Shown: positions 1-7,253 of the stretch, piece by piece
Layout of the letters: every line of letters begins with the position of its first letter
Numbering within the stretch: the first letter of the stretch is position 1
Assembly (NCBI GenBank): GCA_964441925.1
Contig: CAYTVY010000019.1
Span: 1 to 27,791 of the forward strand
Length of the DNA: 27,791 bases
Source of the DNA: Geothermobacter sp964441925
GTDB lineage: Bacteria > Desulfobacterota > Desulfuromonadia > Desulfuromonadales > Geothermobacteraceae
Reading direction: 5' to 3'
Made by a program: the position numbers and the translations under genes
The notes under the pieces: generated by a model
Told to the model about the DNA's origin: nothing
Database searches by the model: none
Seen by the model: only the letters and a program-made list of their open reading frames with translations

Positions 1-2
1 CG

Positions 3-617
3 CCGGAAAAAGCGGATACGGCGATCTTCTACTCCATCTCCAACGCCCAGCAGGGACTGAAGGGCATCAGTTTCGGCAATTTCCTGATCAAGCGGGTGGT
101 CGACACCCTGCGGGCCGAACTGCCCAACATCAAGACATTCGCCACCCTGTCGCCGATTCCCGGCTTCCGTCGCTGGCTCGACGAACTGAACGACGAAGTT
201 CTGGCCGGCCACCTCGGAAAAGAAAAGATGAATCGCCTGACAGCGCTCTGCGCCGTGTTGGAGGTGAAAGGCGGACTGCACTCCCTGCTGCAGCGTCCGG
301 ACTGGTACCAGCAGCGCCAGATCACCGACGTGCTCCGGCCGCTGCTCGAACACCTGCTCTACCACTATTTCCACACCTTCCGCGAGGACGGACAGCCGAT
401 CGACCCGGTCGAGCGCTTCCACCTCGGCAACGGCGCCCGTATCGAAAGGGTCAACTGGCTCGGCGACACCTCCGCCAGGGGACTGGCCCGGTCCTGCGGC
501 TTCATGGTCAACTATCTCTATCCGATCCGGGATATCGAGAAGAACCACGAGCTTTACGCCACCAGGCGCAAAATCGTCATCTCATCCGCCGTCAGATCAC
601 TGGGAAAAGAGGAATAA
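3..617 (+). CDS. Malonyl-CoA decarboxylase, 3' part (5' end outside window)
   Basis: The reading frame is open from the left window edge, so this is the C-terminal ~204 residues of a longer protein. The family decarboxylates malonyl-CoA to acetyl-CoA in the cytoplasm. The visible part carries the family's catalytic-domain signatures: FYSISNAQQGLKGISFGNFLIK near the edge (shown here only as a landmark), then LSPIPGFRRWL, which holds the catalytic serine, then FHLGNGA, which holds the catalytic histidine, and the NWLGDTSARGLARSCGFMVNYLY block near the C-terminus. The GTG at 96 is an internal codon, not the start, because conserved sequence continues upstream of it. It is convergent with the minus-strand XRE-cupin gene. 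There is no T-tract after the hairpin on this strand, so its own termination is unclear. Confidence 0.93.
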   Translation, partial: PEKADTAIFYSISNAQQGLKGISFGNFLIKRVVDTLRAELPNIKTFATLSPIPGFRRWLDELNDEVLAGHLGKEKMNRLTALCAVLEVKGGLHSLLQRPDWYQQRQITDVLRPLLEHLLYHYFHTFREDGQPIDPVERFHLGNGARIERVNWLGDTSARGLARSCGFMVNYLYPIRDIEKNHELYATRRKIVISSAVRSLGKEE

Positions 618-659
618 AAAGCACGGGCCGCCTCGCCCTTCGGCGCCGGCGGCCCGTGC
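613..659 (-). terminator. Intrinsic terminator of the oxidoreductase/aminotransferase/XRE-cupin operon
   Basis: A perfect 12-bp stem (GCACGGGCCGCC at 621-632 with GGCGGCCCGTGC at 648-659) has a 15-nt loop. Read on the minus strand it is followed directly by TTTTTATT (613-620), the layout of a rho-independent terminator. It lies 35 nt beyond the XRE-cupin stop codon. On the plus strand the stem follows the malonyl-CoA decarboxylase stop but has no T-tract after it, so it may act weakly or not at all in that direction. Confidence 0.88.
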
Positions 660-693
660 CCGTCCGGTTGAGTGGACAGGGGGAAAAGAGCCG

Positions 694-1278
694 TCAGAGA
701 ATCATCTCCCGGCGGGCGTAGATCACCGCGAACAGGGTCGCCGGCTGCTCACCGTGACAGGCGACGATATGCGGCAGGGTCGAGTCGTAGTAGATGAAAT
801 CACCGGGATCGAGAATATCGGTGTGACCAGCCAGGCTGACCTCGACCTGCCCCTCGAGCACGAACAGGATCTCCTCGCCGTCGTGCCGGTTCGGCTCCTT
901 CGGTGCCTGCCCCGGAGTCAGGGTTACGAGAAACGGCTCCATGTGTCGGTTCTGTTTGCGGAAGCCGAGAGACTGATAGCTGTAGCCGGCGGCGGTGTCG
1001 CGGGCCTCGCCGAAGCGGGACACCTGCCGTCGCTCGTCCTTGCGGACGATGCAGTAGGGAGCGTCGGCGCTGTCACCGAAGAGATCCCCGAGGGACACCT
1101 TGAAAGCGTTGGCCAGGGCGACGATCTGTCCCAGCGGCGGCGAAACCCGGCCGGCCTCGATGTCGGCCAGCAGCTCGGGCGACATCTCCGTCCTCTGCGC
1201 CGTCTGCTCGAGAGAAAGCCCCTTTTTGTCACGCAGTTGCCTGATCTTCTCGCCGATTGCCACACGTGCGTCCGCCAT
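694..1278 (-). CDS. XRE-family transcriptional regulator with C-terminal cupin domain
   Basis: This 194-residue protein has an N-terminal helix-turn-helix of the XRE/Cro-CI type (about residues 5-65, with IGEKIRQLRDKKGLSLEQTAQ and the recognition helix around MSPELLADIEAG). A small cupin-2 barrel follows (about 105-190, with EEILFVLEGQVEV and DPGDFIYYDSTLPH). Such proteins are cytoplasmic DNA-binding regulators whose cupin domain senses a small metabolite. I chose the ATG at 1278 over an in-frame ATG 39 nt upstream because GGAGGAG sits just before it and the protein then starts at the HTH. It is the last gene of the 2-oxoacid oxidoreductase/aminotransferase operon, which suggests it controls that pathway. 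The ligand is unknown. Confidence 0.92.
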   Translation of the reverse strand: MADARVAIGEKIRQLRDKKGLSLEQTAQRTEMSPELLADIEAGRVSPPLGQIVALANAFKVSLGDLFGDSADAPYCIVRKDERRQVSRFGEARDTAAGYSYQSLGFRKQNRHMEPFLVTLTPGQAPKEPNRHDGEEILFVLEGQVEVSLAGHTDILDPGDFIYYDSTLPHIVACHGEQPATLFAVIYARREMIL

Positions 1279-1345
1279 GCTCCTCCTCCCTTCGGAAAGA
1301 CTGTCCGGCGGCTGCACACCGCCGGCCTGGTGAAAGAAACCCTCC

Positions 1346-2215
1346 TCAGACGGTCTCGGACAGGCCCATGTCCCGGTGCAGCGCCTGCCGCAGCCGGCGG
1401 GCGATCGGCCCGACCCGCCCCTGGTTGATGGTGAAGTCGTCGACCCGCACCACCGGCATCACCTCCAGCGACGTCGACGTGATGAAGACCTCGTCGGAAA
1501 AGAGCAGATCCTGCAGCCGGTACTCGCCGCAGATCACCCGCAGGTCGAGTTCCTGCTCGCAGAGCCGGATGATGGTCGAGCGGGTCACGCCCTCGAGCAG
1601 CCCGGTCGCTGCCGAGGGGGTGAAGACCCAGTGGTCACGGGTCCAGAAGATATTGGACGCCGCCCCCTCGCAGACCTCGCCCCGGCTGTTGAGCATGATC
1701 ACCTCGAAGACCCCCGCCGCCTTCGCCTCGAGCCGGCCGAGCAGGCTGTTCAGGTTGCTGATCGACTTGATTTTCGGATTGATCGCCTCCGGGGCATTGC
1801 GGCGGGTGCGGGCGACCCGCAGGGCGATCCCCTGTCGGTAGCACTGCTCGGGGAATTCCCGGAATTCGCGGGCGACGATCAGGCAGGTCGGCTCGCCCTC
1901 GAGCCGGCGCTGGAAACCGACCTGACCGGGACCGCGGGTGATGGTGATGCGGAAATAGGCGTCCTGCAGCCGGTTGCGGCGGCGCAGCATCAGCAGGATC
2001 TTCTCCAGTTCCGGCTCGCTGTAGGGCATCGGGTAACAGAGAGCCTCCGCCGACTGCCGCAGACGCTGGTAGTGACGGGGAAACTGGTAGAGCCGGCCAC
2101 CCACGGACCGGAAGCTCTCGTAGATGCCGTCGCCGTAGAGAAACCCCTGGTCGAAGGCCGAGATCTTCGCCTGCTCGGCAGGGATGAACTCTCCGTTGAG
2201 AAAGACCGTGCTCAT
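1346..2215 (-). CDS. Class IV PLP aminotransferase (branched-chain/D-amino-acid aminotransferase type)
   Basis: This 289-residue protein has the fold-type IV signatures: FLNGEFIPAEQAKISAFDQG at the start, YGDGIYES, the PLP-binding lysine in NPKIKSISNLNS, the CEGAASNIFW block and GLLEGVTRS, which binds PLP phosphate. The length fits the family (about 280-300). Family members transaminate branched-chain amino acids, D-amino acids, or act as aminodeoxychorismate lyase; sequence alone does not settle which. Its place directly after a 2-oxoacid:ferredoxin oxidoreductase favours a branched-chain aminotransferase feeding 2-oxoacids to that enzyme. I place the start at the ATG at 2215, 22 nt after the beta-subunit stop, because homologous sequence begins there; the Shine-Dalgarno sequence is weak. 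An ATG at 2278 would overlap the beta-subunit gene by 41 nt and add unrelated residues. Confidence 0.88.
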   Translation of the reverse strand: MSTVFLNGEFIPAEQAKISAFDQGFLYGDGIYESFRSVGGRLYQFPRHYQRLRQSAEALCYPMPYSEPELEKILLMLRRRNRLQDAYFRITITRGPGQVGFQRRLEGEPTCLIVAREFREFPEQCYRQGIALRVARTRRNAPEAINPKIKSISNLNSLLGRLEAKAAGVFEVIMLNSRGEVCEGAASNIFWTRDHWVFTPSAATGLLEGVTRSTIIRLCEQELDLRVICGEYRLQDLLFSDEVFITSTSLEVMPVVRVDDFTINQGRVGPIARRLRQALHRDMGLSETV

Positions 2216-2237
2216 GGCGATGGCGGCAACCGGAAAC

Positions 2238-3143
2238 TCAGCCGGCGCAGGACTCCCCCAATTCCTCCCACCTGGCATCGACCTGTGCCTGCAGGGCGGC
2301 GATCTGTTCTTCGTTCAGATGGCGGAAACGGACCTGCAGCTCAAGATAGTCACGCACCGGCCGGCGGCCCTTCTTCAGCAGCCGGGCCGAGGGCTCGGAG
2401 AGCCGCCTGACCCCGTTTTCGATCTCGTAGAGCACGAACAGGCCACACTCGACCGCCATGCGCCCGATCTTGATGGTCATCCGCTCCTCGCAGCCCCAGC
2501 CGGGAGGACAGGGCGTCTGGATGTGGATGTACTTCAGGCCGGGCAGCTGCTTCGCCTTGAGCAGCTTGTCGTGGAAGTCGAGCGGATAGGAGGCGGAACA
2601 GGTGGCCACATAGGTCGGGTTGTGGGCGGCGACGATGGCCGGCAGGTCCTTGGCCGCCTGCGCCTTGCCGGTAAACGGCGTGGTGGTGGTCAGGCTGCTG
2701 CAGGGGGTGGTGCCGGAGCGCTGCACCCCGGTGTTCATATAGGCCTCGTTGTCGTAGCAGATGTAGATGAAGTCCTCGCCCCGCTCGAGGGCCCCGGACA
2801 GGGCCTGGATACCGATATCCGAGGTACCGCCGTCACCGGCCCAGGCGACCACCTGGGTCGACCGGCCGAGCCGCTTCATGGCGGCGCGTACCCCCGTGGC
2901 CACGGCGGCGGTGGAGGCGAAGGTGCAGTTGAAGATCGGGAACTGCGAGGCGGAAACCGGATAGAGCCCCTGCATGACCGTCATGCAGCTCGGCGGCACG
3001 ACGAAGATGCAGTCCCGCCCCAGGGCCTTGGCCCCGACACGGTAGAGCAGTCCCATGCTGCATCCGGAACAGGCCCGGTTGCCCGGGTGGACGAATTCCT
3101 CCTCGGTCAGACCGAGAACCGTGGTCTTTGGTGTCTCACTCAT
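2238..3143 (-). CDS. 2-oxoacid:ferredoxin oxidoreductase, beta subunit (thiamine pyrophosphate-binding)
   Basis: This 301-residue protein is the TPP-binding subunit of a four-subunit pyruvate/2-ketoisovalerate-type ferredoxin oxidoreductase. It oxidatively decarboxylates a 2-oxoacid to acyl-CoA and reduces ferredoxin. Visible signatures are the N-terminal NRACSGCSMG cysteine motif, a further cysteine in PPSCMTVMQG, the TPP/Mg motif WAGDGGTSDIGIQAL, CYDNEAYMNTGVQRS, and TPCPPGWGC with a late cysteine. Cysteines of this pattern bind the [4Fe-4S] cluster near TPP. The start overlaps the alpha-subunit stop by 4 nt (ATGA), so the two are probably translationally coupled. Pyruvate and branched-chain 2-oxoacids are both possible substrates. 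Confidence 0.93.
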   Translation of the reverse strand: MSETPKTTVLGLTEEEFVHPGNRACSGCSMGLLYRVGAKALGRDCIFVVPPSCMTVMQGLYPVSASQFPIFNCTFASTAAVATGVRAAMKRLGRSTQVVAWAGDGGTSDIGIQALSGALERGEDFIYICYDNEAYMNTGVQRSGTTPCSSLTTTTPFTGKAQAAKDLPAIVAAHNPTYVATCSASYPLDFHDKLLKAKQLPGLKYIHIQTPCPPGWGCEERMTIKIGRMAVECGLFVLYEIENGVRRLSEPSARLLKKGRRPVRDYLELQVRFRHLNEEQIAALQAQVDARWEELGESCAG

Positions 3144-4351
3144 AGCTGCAATCCGATCCAGTTGGGCGTATCGGCCTCTTCGGGTGACGGGGCCTGCTGC
3201 CGGCAGGCCGCTTTCAGGTTCCGGTAGAGCTCGGCGGTGGGGATGGCGCGCCCGCCGATGCCGACGATGAAGCTGCGCAGCACCGGCCGGGCCGGCCAGG
3301 GATAGAGGGCCGACTTGACGTCGGCGAACAACGCCCCCTGGTGGCCGTAGCTGAGCCCTTTCTCGAACACCGTGACCACCCGCGCCGCCTGCAGCGCCTC
3401 CGCCAGCTGGCGGGCCGGAAAGGGGCGGTACACCTGGACCGCGAGCACCCCGACCCGCAGGCCGTCCTCCCGGCGCAGCCGGTCGACCACGTCGCGGAAC
3501 TGGTTGGCCAGCGTTCCCATGGCCACGACCACGAACTCGGCGTCCTCCAGGCGGTAGCCCTCGAGGACCGGCGCCCCGCCCCGGCCGAAACGCCGCCGGT
3601 AGTCGGCATCGATCTCCTCCCAGACGGTCAGCGCCTGGTGCATCTCCTGCTGCAGGTTGTGGCGGATGTCCATGTAGCCGCCACGCAGTACGCCGCCGGC
3701 GTCGGGCCGGGCATCGGGCAGGGTGACGGAATTGAGATTCTCCGGCCGCTGCGGATCGAGGGCGTGTTCGTAGGCATAGGGCGGCAGAAAATCGCGCACC
3801 GCTCCGGCATCGGGCAGCTCAAAGGGCATGTAGGTGTGCGACAGGTAGTAACCGTCGTAGTTGACCATCACCGGAATGTGCACCGCCTCGGCCAGCCGGA
3901 AGGCCTTGATGGTGACATCGACGATCTCCTGGTGGTCCTTGACGAACAGCTGGATCCAGCCGGTATCGCGCTGGCTCATGGCGTCCTGGTGATCGTTCCA
4001 GACCGACCAGGGCGCCCCGACCCCGCGGTTGACCACGCACATCACCAGCGGCAGCCGGGCCCCGGCCGCCCAGTGCAGCTGCTCGCTCATGTAGAGCAGA
4101 CCGTTGGCCGAGGTGGCGGTGAAGGCCCGCACGCCGGCGGCCGCGGCGCCGATGCAGACCCCCAGGGCGCTGTGCTCGCTTTCGACCGCCACGTACTCGG
4201 CGTCGAGCTCGCCACCGGCGACCCACTCCGACAGCTTTTCGGTCAGCGGCGTCTGCGGCGTGATCGGATAGGCGGCCACCACTTCGACCCCGGCCAGGCG
4301 GGCGGCATGGGCGGCGGCGTTGTTGCCGGAATCGATGCACTTGCTACTCAT
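3140..4351 (-). CDS. 2-oxoacid:ferredoxin oxidoreductase, alpha subunit
   Basis: This 403-residue protein is the alpha subunit, containing the pyrimidine-binding and transketolase C-terminal-like domains. Signatures include GNNAAAHAARLAGVEVVAAYPITPQTPL at the start, VAVESEHSALGVCIGAAAAG with the conserved glutamate that activates TPP, TATSANGLLYMSEQLHWAAGARLP, and DHQDAMSQRDTGWIQ. The ATG at 4351 follows GGAGG and overlaps the delta-subunit gene by 8 nt. The longer in-frame upstream extension has no homologous content. With beta, gamma and delta it forms the cytoplasmic enzyme complex. PorA and VorA paralogues are too similar to call the substrate by eye. Confidence 0.93.
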   Translation of the reverse strand: MSSKCIDSGNNAAAHAARLAGVEVVAAYPITPQTPLTEKLSEWVAGGELDAEYVAVESEHSALGVCIGAAAAGVRAFTATSANGLLYMSEQLHWAAGARLPLVMCVVNRGVGAPWSVWNDHQDAMSQRDTGWIQLFVKDHQEIVDVTIKAFRLAEAVHIPVMVNYDGYYLSHTYMPFELPDAGAVRDFLPPYAYEHALDPQRPENLNSVTLPDARPDAGGVLRGGYMDIRHNLQQEMHQALTVWEEIDADYRRRFGRGGAPVLEGYRLEDAEFVVVAMGTLANQFRDVVDRLRREDGLRVGVLAVQVYRPFPARQLAEALQAARVVTVFEKGLSYGHQGALFADVKSALYPWPARPVLRSFIVGIGGRAIPTAELYRNLKAACRQQAPSPEEADTPNWIGLQL

Positions 4352-4655
4352 CGTTTCCTCCCTCGGCGAAGGTCTCCTCGGCGACCATGGTGATGGCGCC
4401 GACCGGACACTCCTCGGCGCAGATGCCGCACCCCTTGCAGTACTCGAGATCGAAGGTCGGCCGGATCGCCTTGCTGACCGCGACATCGGGACAGTAGAAC
4501 CAGCACAGGTGACAGGCGTGCCGGCCGGTCTTTGCCGGCGTGCACCGGCTGTAGTCGATCACCGGCCGTTCCACCCGCCAGGAACCGGTGCGGCCGGCAT
4601 CGCCGGGACCGGCGGTCCCGGCGGAGGTCAGAATCTTGAATCGGGAATCAGCCAT
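4344..4655 (-). CDS. 2-oxoacid:ferredoxin oxidoreductase, delta subunit (2[4Fe-4S] ferredoxin)
   Basis: This 103-residue protein is the ferredoxin-like electron-transfer subunit. The second cluster motif is canonical: C73-x2-C76-x2-C79-x3-C83-P. The first is unusual: C38-x9-C48-x2-C51-x3-C55-P, with about seven extra residues (TPAKTGRHA) between the first and second cysteine. All eight cluster cysteines are present, so two [4Fe-4S] clusters remain plausible. The ATG at 4655 follows GGAGG; the gene overlaps the gamma gene before it and the alpha gene after it by 8 nt each. It passes electrons from the TPP site to soluble ferredoxin. Confidence 0.92.
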   Translation of the reverse strand: MADSRFKILTSAGTAGPGDAGRTGSWRVERPVIDYSRCTPAKTGRHACHLCWFYCPDVAVSKAIRPTFDLEYCKGCGICAEECPVGAITMVAEETFAEGGNDE

Positions 4656-5235
4656 GCGCGCCTCCCTCCGGTTCGCAGATTTCGGTCGCCTCGAAAGCCA
4701 GACGGGCGGCACGGACATTCTGCTCGGGCCGACGGTCGGCGAATTCCTCGGCGATGAAGTCGGCCAGGCAGTCGATGGTCAGCAGGCCGCTGGCGCGGCC
4801 GAGTGCCCCGATGATCCCGCTGTTGACGATTCCCTTGCGCAGCCCGGCCTCTTCGCCGAGACGGGCGACGTTGGCCACTGCGACGCGGAAGTCTTTCTGC
4901 CGGTGCCTGCCAGGTGGATGCGGCGAATTGATCACCAGCAGCCCTCCCGGCCGCAGCCCCTGGGTCACATCCACCTCGTTGAGAATCAGGTGATCGAGAA
5001 CCACCACGATATCCGGCTCACTGATCGGCGACAGGTCGTAGATGGTGTCGCGGGCAATCTTCAGGGAGGTGCTGACCGGCGCGCCGCGCCGCTCGGTGCC
5101 GAAGGTCGGCGCCATCACCACCCCGCCATAGCCGGAGGCGAAGGCGGCTTTCGCCACCACCTTGGCGGCGGTGATCGCCCCCTGGCCGCCCCGGCCGTGC
5201 CAGCGGATCTGAATCATCGATGTCGTGTCTGTCAT
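4648..5235 (-). CDS. 2-oxoacid:ferredoxin oxidoreductase, gamma subunit
   Basis: This 195-residue protein is the gamma (catalytic-domain III) subunit. The glycine-rich start IRWHGRGGQGAITAAKVVAKAA is diagnostic, followed by GVVMAPTFGTERRGAPVSTSLKI and VVLDHLILNEVDVTQGL. The ATG at 5235 is preceded by GAGGGG. It is the first gene of the operon, and the gamma-delta-alpha-beta order matches the classical four-subunit POR/VOR operons. All junctions to the beta gene overlap, so the subunits are probably translated as one coupled unit. Confidence 0.93.
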   Translation of the reverse strand: MTDTTSMIQIRWHGRGGQGAITAAKVVAKAAFASGYGGVVMAPTFGTERRGAPVSTSLKIARDTIYDLSPISEPDIVVVLDHLILNEVDVTQGLRPGGLLVINSPHPPGRHRQKDFRVAVANVARLGEEAGLRKGIVNSGIIGALGRASGLLTIDCLADFIAEEFADRRPEQNVRAARLAFEATEICEPEGGAHG

Positions 5236-5290
5236 CTGCCCCTCTTTTTTTGTCCACCCATAGCGGGTCTGGTCGCAAAAACGAGGGTGC

Positions 5291-5318
5291 ATTCTAGTCT
5301 ATTCCGCCCGACATTAAA
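5291..5318 (-). promoter_or_regulatory. Possible sigma-70 promoter for the oxidoreductase operon
   Basis: On the minus strand a -10-like TAGAAT (5291-5296) lies 16 nt after TTTAAT (5313-5318). The -10 is good and the -35 poor. It lies 55 nt upstream of the gamma-subunit start in the 167-nt space before the crotonase gene. I saw no correctly spaced sigma-54 promoter here. Confidence 0.35.
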
Positions 5319-5402
5319 AGTCCTCTTCCACCCTCGCCGGGAAGGCAGCGACACCTGTTCCGTCGGGCCAAAAGCACGATTCGCCAGCCGGAAATTCTCG
5401 CC

Positions 5403-6218
5403 TCAACGACCTTGAAAACGGGGTGGCCGTTTCTCCAGGAAGGCGTTGATCGCCTCGATATGATCGTCGGTCTGGTGGGCCATCGCCTGAAACGCGGCAC
5501 ACAGGTCGAGAAATTCGGGCAGCTCCATCCGCTGGCCGAGCTGCAGCAGCCGCTTGCCCAGGCGCAGGGCCTGGGGCGGCTGGGCGGCGATCCGGGCCGC
5601 CAGCTCGCGGGCCCGCGGCAGCAGCTCGTCTTCACCGGTCACCTCGAGCAGCAAACCGAGTTCACGGGCCTCGTCGGCCTTGACCAGCCGGCCGGTGAAA
5701 ATCAGCTCCGCCGCCCGCTGGGCCCCGACCAGCCGGGGCAGAAACCAGGCGCCGCCGTCTCCTGGAATGATGCCGAGATTGAGAAAGGTTTCGCCGAACA
5801 GGGCACGGCTGGAACCGAGCCGCAGGTCACACATGCACGCCAGGTCCATGCCGGCACCGATGGCCGGACCGTTGACCGCGGCGATGAGCGGCACTTCCGC
5901 CCGCCGCATCGCCAGCGGCAGCTGCTGGATACCCCGCCGGTACTGGTCCTGGATCTGCAGCGCCGAGCCGGCAAAGAGCCCCTCGCGGTCCCGCATCTGC
6001 TTGATGTTGCCGCCGGCGGAGAAGGCGGAGCCGGCTCCGGTCAGGATCAGCACCGACACGTCCGGGTTGCGGTTCGCCCAGTCGATGGTGGCGACGATGT
6101 CCTCGACCAGGGTGGTGCCGGTCAGGGCGTTGCGGACATCGTCACGGTCGAAGGTCAGCTCGGCGACGCGGTCTTCCAGGGTCAGGCGGGCATCGGTCAA
6201 TTGTGGCATTTCACGCAT
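5403..6218 (-). CDS. Crotonase-superfamily protein (enoyl-CoA hydratase/isomerase-like), atypical active site
   Basis: This 271-residue protein has the crotonase fold signatures: both oxyanion-hole segments (SAGGN, about 67-71, and VNGPAIGAGMDLACMCDLRL, about 115-134) and IIPGDGGAWFLPRLVG. The family acts on acyl-CoA thioesters in the cytoplasm. Aligned from memory to rat enoyl-CoA hydratase, catalytic Glu144 corresponds to Asp125 and Glu164 to Phe145 (within FGETF, 141-145). Classical hydratase chemistry is therefore doubtful; an isomerase or another crotonase activity is possible. The ATG at 6218 follows GGAGGG; a second ATG lies three codons later. It is upstream of and codirectional with the 2-oxoacid oxidoreductase operon, and divergent from the BI-1 family gene. 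Confidence 0.9.
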   Translation of the reverse strand: MREMPQLTDARLTLEDRVAELTFDRDDVRNALTGTTLVEDIVATIDWANRNPDVSVLILTGAGSAFSAGGNIKQMRDREGLFAGSALQIQDQYRRGIQQLPLAMRRAEVPLIAAVNGPAIGAGMDLACMCDLRLGSSRALFGETFLNLGIIPGDGGAWFLPRLVGAQRAAELIFTGRLVKADEARELGLLLEVTGEDELLPRARELAARIAAQPPQALRLGKRLLQLGQRMELPEFLDLCAAFQAMAHQTDDHIEAINAFLEKRPPRFQGR

Positions 6219-6245
6219 TGCAGCCCTCCGTCAAAGGTGTAGAAT
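6218..6245 (+). promoter_or_regulatory. Possible sigma-70 promoter for the BI-1 family gene
   Basis: TTGCAG (6218-6223) and TAGAAT (6240-6245) are separated by 16 nt and lie 68 nt upstream of the ATG at 6314. The -10 matches 5 of 6 consensus bases, the -35 only 3. It overlaps the start of the divergent crotonase gene. Confidence 0.35.
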
Positions 6246-6313
6246 GGGCATCACCGACGTTAGCAGATTCCCCGCCGGCTGCCAACGCGCCGGCCGCGCC
6301 AAGGAGAGAACCG

Positions 6314-7018
6314 ATGCTGAACCCGAAACCGCCCGTCATCACCGCCACCCCCACCGTCAGCGCCGGCAGCCGCTTTCTGCCCCGGGTCTACGGCTGGATG
6401 ACCGCCGGACTGGCCCTGACCGCCCTGACCGCCCTGCTGACCCTGGCCAGCCCCGAGTTGCTGCGGCTGATTTTCGGCAACCGGATGGTGTTCTACGTTC
6501 TCATCTTCGGCGAGCTGGGCCTGGTCATCGCCCTGTCGGCGGCCATCAACCGCATCGGCGTCGTCGCCGCCACCCTGATGTTCCTGCTCTACTCGGCCCT
6601 GAACGGCGTCACCTTTGCCGCCATCTTCCTGGTCTACACCAGCAGCTCGATCGCCAGCACCTTCTTCATCGCCGCCGGCACCTTCGCCGCCATGAGCGTC
6701 TACGGCTACACCACCAGGCGCGATCTGACCGGCTGGGGCAGTTTCTTCTTCATGGGACTGGTCGGCATCATCATCGCCTCGCTGGTCAACATCTTCCTGC
6801 AGAGTGCGATGATCACCTGGGTCGTCAGCTACATCGGGGTTTTCGTCTTCGTCGGCCTGACCGCCTACGACACCCAGAAGATCAAACAGATCGGCGAGGC
6901 CGGGTTCGCCAGCGAGGAAGGCCGCAAGAAGGCCGCCATCATCGGCGCCCTGCGCCTCTATCTCGACTTCATCAACCTGTTCCTGATGCTGCTGCGCATC
7001 CTCGGCAACCGCCGCTAG
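6314..7018 (+). CDS. BAX inhibitor-1 / YccA-YetJ family integral membrane protein
   Basis: This 234-residue protein has about seven hydrophobic segments and the family's C-terminal signature: VGLTAYDTQKIKQI followed by LYLDFINLFLMLLRILG. Bacterial relatives such as BsYetJ are inner-membrane, pH-sensitive calcium-leak channels. The two aspartates seen here (in AYDTQ and YLDF) correspond to the di-aspartate pH sensor of that protein. The ATG at 6314 follows AAGGAG; the frame extends further upstream but without homologous content. It appears to be a single-gene transcript, convergent with the DUF6125-like gene. Its physiological role here is unknown. Confidence 0.93.
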   Translation: MLNPKPPVITATPTVSAGSRFLPRVYGWMTAGLALTALTALLTLASPELLRLIFGNRMVFYVLIFGELGLVIALSAAINRIGVVAATLMFLLYSALNGVTFAAIFLVYTSSSIASTFFIAAGTFAAMSVYGYTTRRDLTGWGSFFFMGLVGIIIASLVNIFLQSAMITWVVSYIGVFVFVGLTAYDTQKIKQIGEAGFASEEGRKKAAIIGALRLYLDFINLFLMLLRILGNRR

Positions 7019-7253
7019 ACCTTACCCGGGCCTGAATCTGATACGTGAGTTTGTGCCGGATGAAGAGTGTAAGTGCTTGGCATGGATGCGGTTTCCAAAA
7101 ATCCAAGGCGCACCCATAGGTTCGCCGGTGATTTTCGGGAAGCGCTGGCAGGTCCTCCGCCTTCATCGCAGATTACGGCGTGATGAAAATGGCTTGCGCT
7201 GTTCGCCGGTGACAAGCGCACTGATTCAGGCCAGAGAGCATCGCGGCGCCGTT
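7019..7253. repeat. Non-coding spacer with internal repeats, possible dispersed intergenic element
   Basis: This 235-bp space between convergent genes has no credible gene: ORFs on both strands lack ribosome-binding sites and have low-complexity, shadow-like composition. It contains a perfect 12-bp direct repeat, GTTCGCCGGTGA, at 7120-7131 and 7201-7212, and small inverted repeats such as TTCATC/GATGAA between them. The composition differs from the flanking genes. It resembles the structured intergenic repeats found in multiple copies in deltaproteobacterial genomes, but copy number cannot be seen from this window. Confidence 0.35.

Noticed and set aside
5344..5390. TGGCGAAT...GC as a sigma-54 promoter for the oxidoreductase operon
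   Set aside because: The GG-to-GC spacing is two bases short, which abolishes sigma-54 recognition.
5294..5635. Minus-strand ORF upstream of the gamma-subunit gene
   Set aside because: It overlaps the crotonase C-terminus in another frame, lacks a ribosome-binding site and has Arg/Ser-rich shadow composition.
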